Assembly (NCBI RefSeq): GCF_040372045.1
Contig: NZ_BAABWH010000002.1
Reading direction: 5' to 3' (one strand)
DNA: 64,000 nt
DNA from: Thalassolituus sp006212115
GTDB lineage: Bacteria > Pseudomonadota > Gammaproteobacteria > Pseudomonadales > Oceanobacteraceae
The first letter of the stretch is position 1. Every line of letters starts with the position of its first letter. Below, piece after piece: positions 61,893-64,000 of this stretch. A model generated the notes under the pieces. That model had not been told where the DNA came from. It worked only from the letters and a program-made list of their open reading frames with translations, and ran no database searches. A program made the position numbers and the translations under genes.

Positions 61893-62711
61893 ATGAACCA
61901 CTCTGCTGTCGCTGCAACGCCAGATGTTGCGGGAAGTTACCTCACCTTTCACTTACCCCGCGCCAAGTACGCTCTGCCAGTCGACGCCATTCAATACATC
62001 ACGACTCTCGACGCCATTGATCCACACGATGTACCGAGTGGCAACAGAGGCATACGCAGGATGTTCACCTACGAGCGTAGTCAGATTCCGTTGTTTAACT
62101 TCAGTGCATTAATCGGGGCAGGCTCCCAGCAGGACGAATGTCAGCAGTTGATCGATATGCTGGGCCAACGCCGTCAGGATCATATCGACTGGATTGAAGC
62201 CCTCGAGCACAGCCTGGTTACGGGTGATGAATTTAAAAAAGCGACCAACCCACACCTGTGCGCATTCGGACTTTGGTACGACAAGTACAAAGCCTACGAC
62301 GAAGAACTGCACGCCATCATGGTCCAGTTCGACGAGCCGCATAAGCGTATCCATTCACTGGCGGAAACACTGCTCAAAATGTCGGCGGATGAAGACAAGA
62401 AAGAGGAAGCCATCCGTATCCTTAATAACGAGCGGCACTCTACCCTCAAGCTTCTTTTGCGCCTTTTTGGGCAAGCACGTTCACGTCTGGAAGAAATGCT
62501 GAAGCCGGTTGTTGTGATCTTACGTGCAGGCCAGCGCACCTACGGCATCGAACTGGATTCCATTGACCAGATTATGGAGTTCGATCAACGACACTGGCTG
62601 GCGGACCACGCCGATTCTCAAGCCGTCGATCACGCCTGTTACGATGGTTTTCTGCAGAAAGATGAAGGCGAGCTGTTTATCCGGCTTGATCCGTCACAGC
62701 TCACGCGCTGA
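61893..62711 (+). CDS. CheW-like protein with an internal zinc-binding CZB domain
   Basis: The protein is 272 residues and cytoplasmic. Residues 14-75 form the first part of a CheW fold (YLTFHLPRAKYALPVDAIQYI ... RSQIPLFNFSALIG) and 204-270 the rest (PVVVILRAGQRTYGIELDSIDQIMEF). Between them lies a CZB domain whose spacing fits the family pattern exactly: H97-x2-W100, C123-A-F-G-L-W128, H150-x3-H154. CZB domains bind zinc and sense zinc or hypochlorite in chemoreceptors and in DgcZ. Here the sensor seems built into a coupling-type protein. No che genes are adjacent. ATG 61893 has GGGAG nine bases upstream. Confidence 0.85.
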   Translation: MNHSAVAATPDVAGSYLTFHLPRAKYALPVDAIQYITTLDAIDPHDVPSGNRGIRRMFTYERSQIPLFNFSALIGAGSQQDECQQLIDMLGQRRQDHIDWIEALEHSLVTGDEFKKATNPHLCAFGLWYDKYKAYDEELHAIMVQFDEPHKRIHSLAETLLKMSADEDKKEEAIRILNNERHSTLKLLLRLFGQARSRLEEMLKPVVVILRAGQRTYGIELDSIDQIMEFDQRHWLADHADSQAVDHACYDGFLQKDEGELFIRLDPSQLTR

Positions 62712-62740
62712 TCTGCCGCAGTAATATCTGCCGCTTTGGC

Positions 62741-64000
62741 TCAGGTTGCAGGCAAGCGAATTTCAAAGCAGGCTCCACTGAGCTCGTCACTGGCACCAAG
62801 AGATACCTTTCCGCCATGACGCTCGACAATACTGTATACCGTCGACAATCCCAGACCGGTACCCTGCCCAACGGGCTTGGTTGTGAAAAATGGATCAAAT
62901 ATCTTGGTCCGGACATCCTCTGGGATACCCGGCCCGGAATCGCAGAGCCTGACGACCCAGTCGCTCCCATCAGCGTAAATCTCGGCACTCAGTACGCCGC
63001 GCTCGCCCATCGCGTGAATACTGTTCTGAATCAGGTTGATAAAAACCTGTCCGATCATACCGGCATTCCCATCGAGAATGGCTTTTGCTGGCAGACATTC
63101 CTGTAATTCAACTCGTCCTTCAATCTGGTGACGCAATATTCCGACGCTGTCCTGATAGCAGGTAACCAGATCAAATTGGCCACTTTCAAGCTGATCTTTG
63201 TGAGCAAAGTTCTTGAGGTTTTTTACAATTTCACAGACGCGACTGAGGCCATTGCGTGAGTCCGCTACCAGCGAAAACACATCTTCCAGAACAAATTCGA
63301 GATCGATGGATTGTTCACGATCCTGAATCGTAGTTCTTAGCTGGTGACGTAACTGCTCGTCTCCCGCATCGAGCGTCTGCGCAAACTGATCGTGCAGGCG
63401 GATCAGCTCGCTCATGCCCGATATGTATTCATCCAGCGGCTCGAAGTTACTGAGCACATAGGACACAGGATTGTTAATCTCGTGAGCGATCCCTGCTGCT
63501 AATTGACCGAGGGAAGAGAGTTTTTCTGCATGGAATAACTGCTCCTGCGTGCTGTACAACTGCTTCAGTGTGTCCTGCAGCCGGTCGTACTGGACCTTCA
63601 GACTTTGCTCACTCTGGCGTCGCTCAGCCAGGACACGTAACTGATCTGCCGTCTTTTCGAGAAGGTTAACTGTCCCAACATCCAGATCCGCAAGCTGATC
63701 TGGTGTCAGCAATAACAACAGATAACCACGCACCTCATCGTAACAGCGGAATGGAATCAGAATGCTGCCACTGACCGTACACTCGAGGACCGATGAGGCT
63801 TCAACGTGAACCGGTAACGCGGCATCGAGCTGTACGCGAATAGGCTGCTGCCCCAGTTCCAGGCCAGCAAATTGTGCACCAATAACCTGATGCCAGTCGT
63901 CGCCCTGGAGACTAGCAGGGCTTGCGCCCATGAGTGCATGACTGGGGTCGAGCAACAGCCCTCGGGCACTAAGAAGTGAAGAGAGTAACTCTGACACTTC
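62741..64000 (-). CDS. Soluble histidine kinase (5' end at or beyond the window edge)
   Basis: About 420 residues are visible. The first in-frame start is GTG 63997, but the frame is open to the edge, so the true N-terminus may lie outside. The order is a PAS-like or GAF-like N-terminal region (residues 1-110), a coiled coil (about 115-150), HisKA with the phospho-His in GIAHEINNPVSYV, and HATPase with NLIQNSIHAMG, DSGPGIP and GTGLGLSTVYSIVERHGG. There is no membrane helix. It is convergent with the CheW-CZB gene, 29 bp apart. Its response regulator is not in the window. Confidence 0.9.
   Translation of the reverse strand, partial: EVSELLSSLLSARGLLLDPSHALMGASPASLQGDDWHQVIGAQFAGLELGQQPIRVQLDAALPVHVEASSVLECTVSGSILIPFRCYDEVRGYLLLLLTPDQLADLDVGTVNLLEKTADQLRVLAERRQSEQSLKVQYDRLQDTLKQLYSTQEQLFHAEKLSSLGQLAAGIAHEINNPVSYVLSNFEPLDEYISGMSELIRLHDQFAQTLDAGDEQLRHQLRTTIQDREQSIDLEFVLEDVFSLVADSRNGLSRVCEIVKNLKNFAHKDQLESGQFDLVTCYQDSVGILRHQIEGRVELQECLPAKAILDGNAGMIGQVFINLIQNSIHAMGERGVLSAEIYADGSDWVVRLCDSGPGIPEDVRTKIFDPFFTTKPVGQGTGLGLSTVYSIVERHGGKVSLGASDELSGACFEIRLPAT

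Noticed and set aside
1..64000. Prophage, insertion sequence or integrative element
   Set aside because: No transposase, integrase, terminal repeat or tRNA boundary was seen, and the gene order is largely conserved core.

Overview
The window reads as chromosome of a halotolerant, probably marine gammaproteobacterium, most likely of the Oceanospirillales/Pseudomonadales group. This is inferred from gene content and order: ectoine synthesis genes with a divergent MarR-type regulator, polyhydroxybutyrate (PHB) genes, an AlkK-like acyl-CoA ligase, a hemB-ppk-ppx-trxA-rho block, an ftsY-ftsE-ftsX-rpoH block, and a trkH-trkA-rsmB-fmt-def / lysM-dprA block, all in arrangements like those of Pseudomonas and relatives. 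No phage, insertion sequence, CRISPR array, tRNA or rRNA was seen. Genes are dense, and convergent pairs are often separated by clear hairpins.

Layout. 1-2.1 kb: ectB (cut by the window edge) and ectA on the minus strand, facing a MarR-type regulator across a 410-bp control region with palindromes. 2.3-10.8 kb: thiolase, a large lipoprotein, a C39-like exported protein, a fatty acyl-CoA ligase, an MFS permease and an intracellular PHB depolymerase. 11.1-15.2 kb: small envelope or periplasmic genes (Mpo1-like, solute-binding protein, DUF481, Spy-like), smrA and plsC. 15.3-31.5 kb: core housekeeping genes ilvA, rpiA, ydbH-like, rho, trxA, ppx, ppk, hemB, rpoH, ftsX, ftsE, ftsY. 31.5-36.3 kb: an unidentified anchored protein, rsmD, a sensorless histidine kinase with a TPR response regulator, and an LpxL-type acyltransferase.

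36.3-45.3 kb: an ECF sigma / zinc-finger anti-sigma / DoxX operon, a divalent metal efflux cluster (His-rich protein, CzcB-like, CzcA-like), and a SulP transporter with a tandem universal stress protein. 45.4-53.6 kb: a DUF6160-like surface protein, a LysR regulator, NorR facing the NO dioxygenase Hmp across three NorR sites and a sigma-54-like promoter, a Fur-box-preceded DUF3649-PepSY-DUF3325 iron cluster, and a duplicated-fold membrane protein. 53.6-61.8 kb: trkH-trkA-rsmB-fmt-def on the minus strand and lysM-dprA on the plus strand. 61.9-64 kb: a CheW-like protein with a zinc-binding CZB domain inserted inside its CheW fold, convergent with a histidine kinase that reaches the window edge.

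The main stories are osmoprotection (ectoine, Trk), carbon storage and fatty-acid activation, NO defence, metal homeostasis and signalling. The strongest candidate for something unusual is the split CheW-CZB protein at 61893-62711. The best-supported regulatory circuit is NorR/Hmp at 48902-49073.
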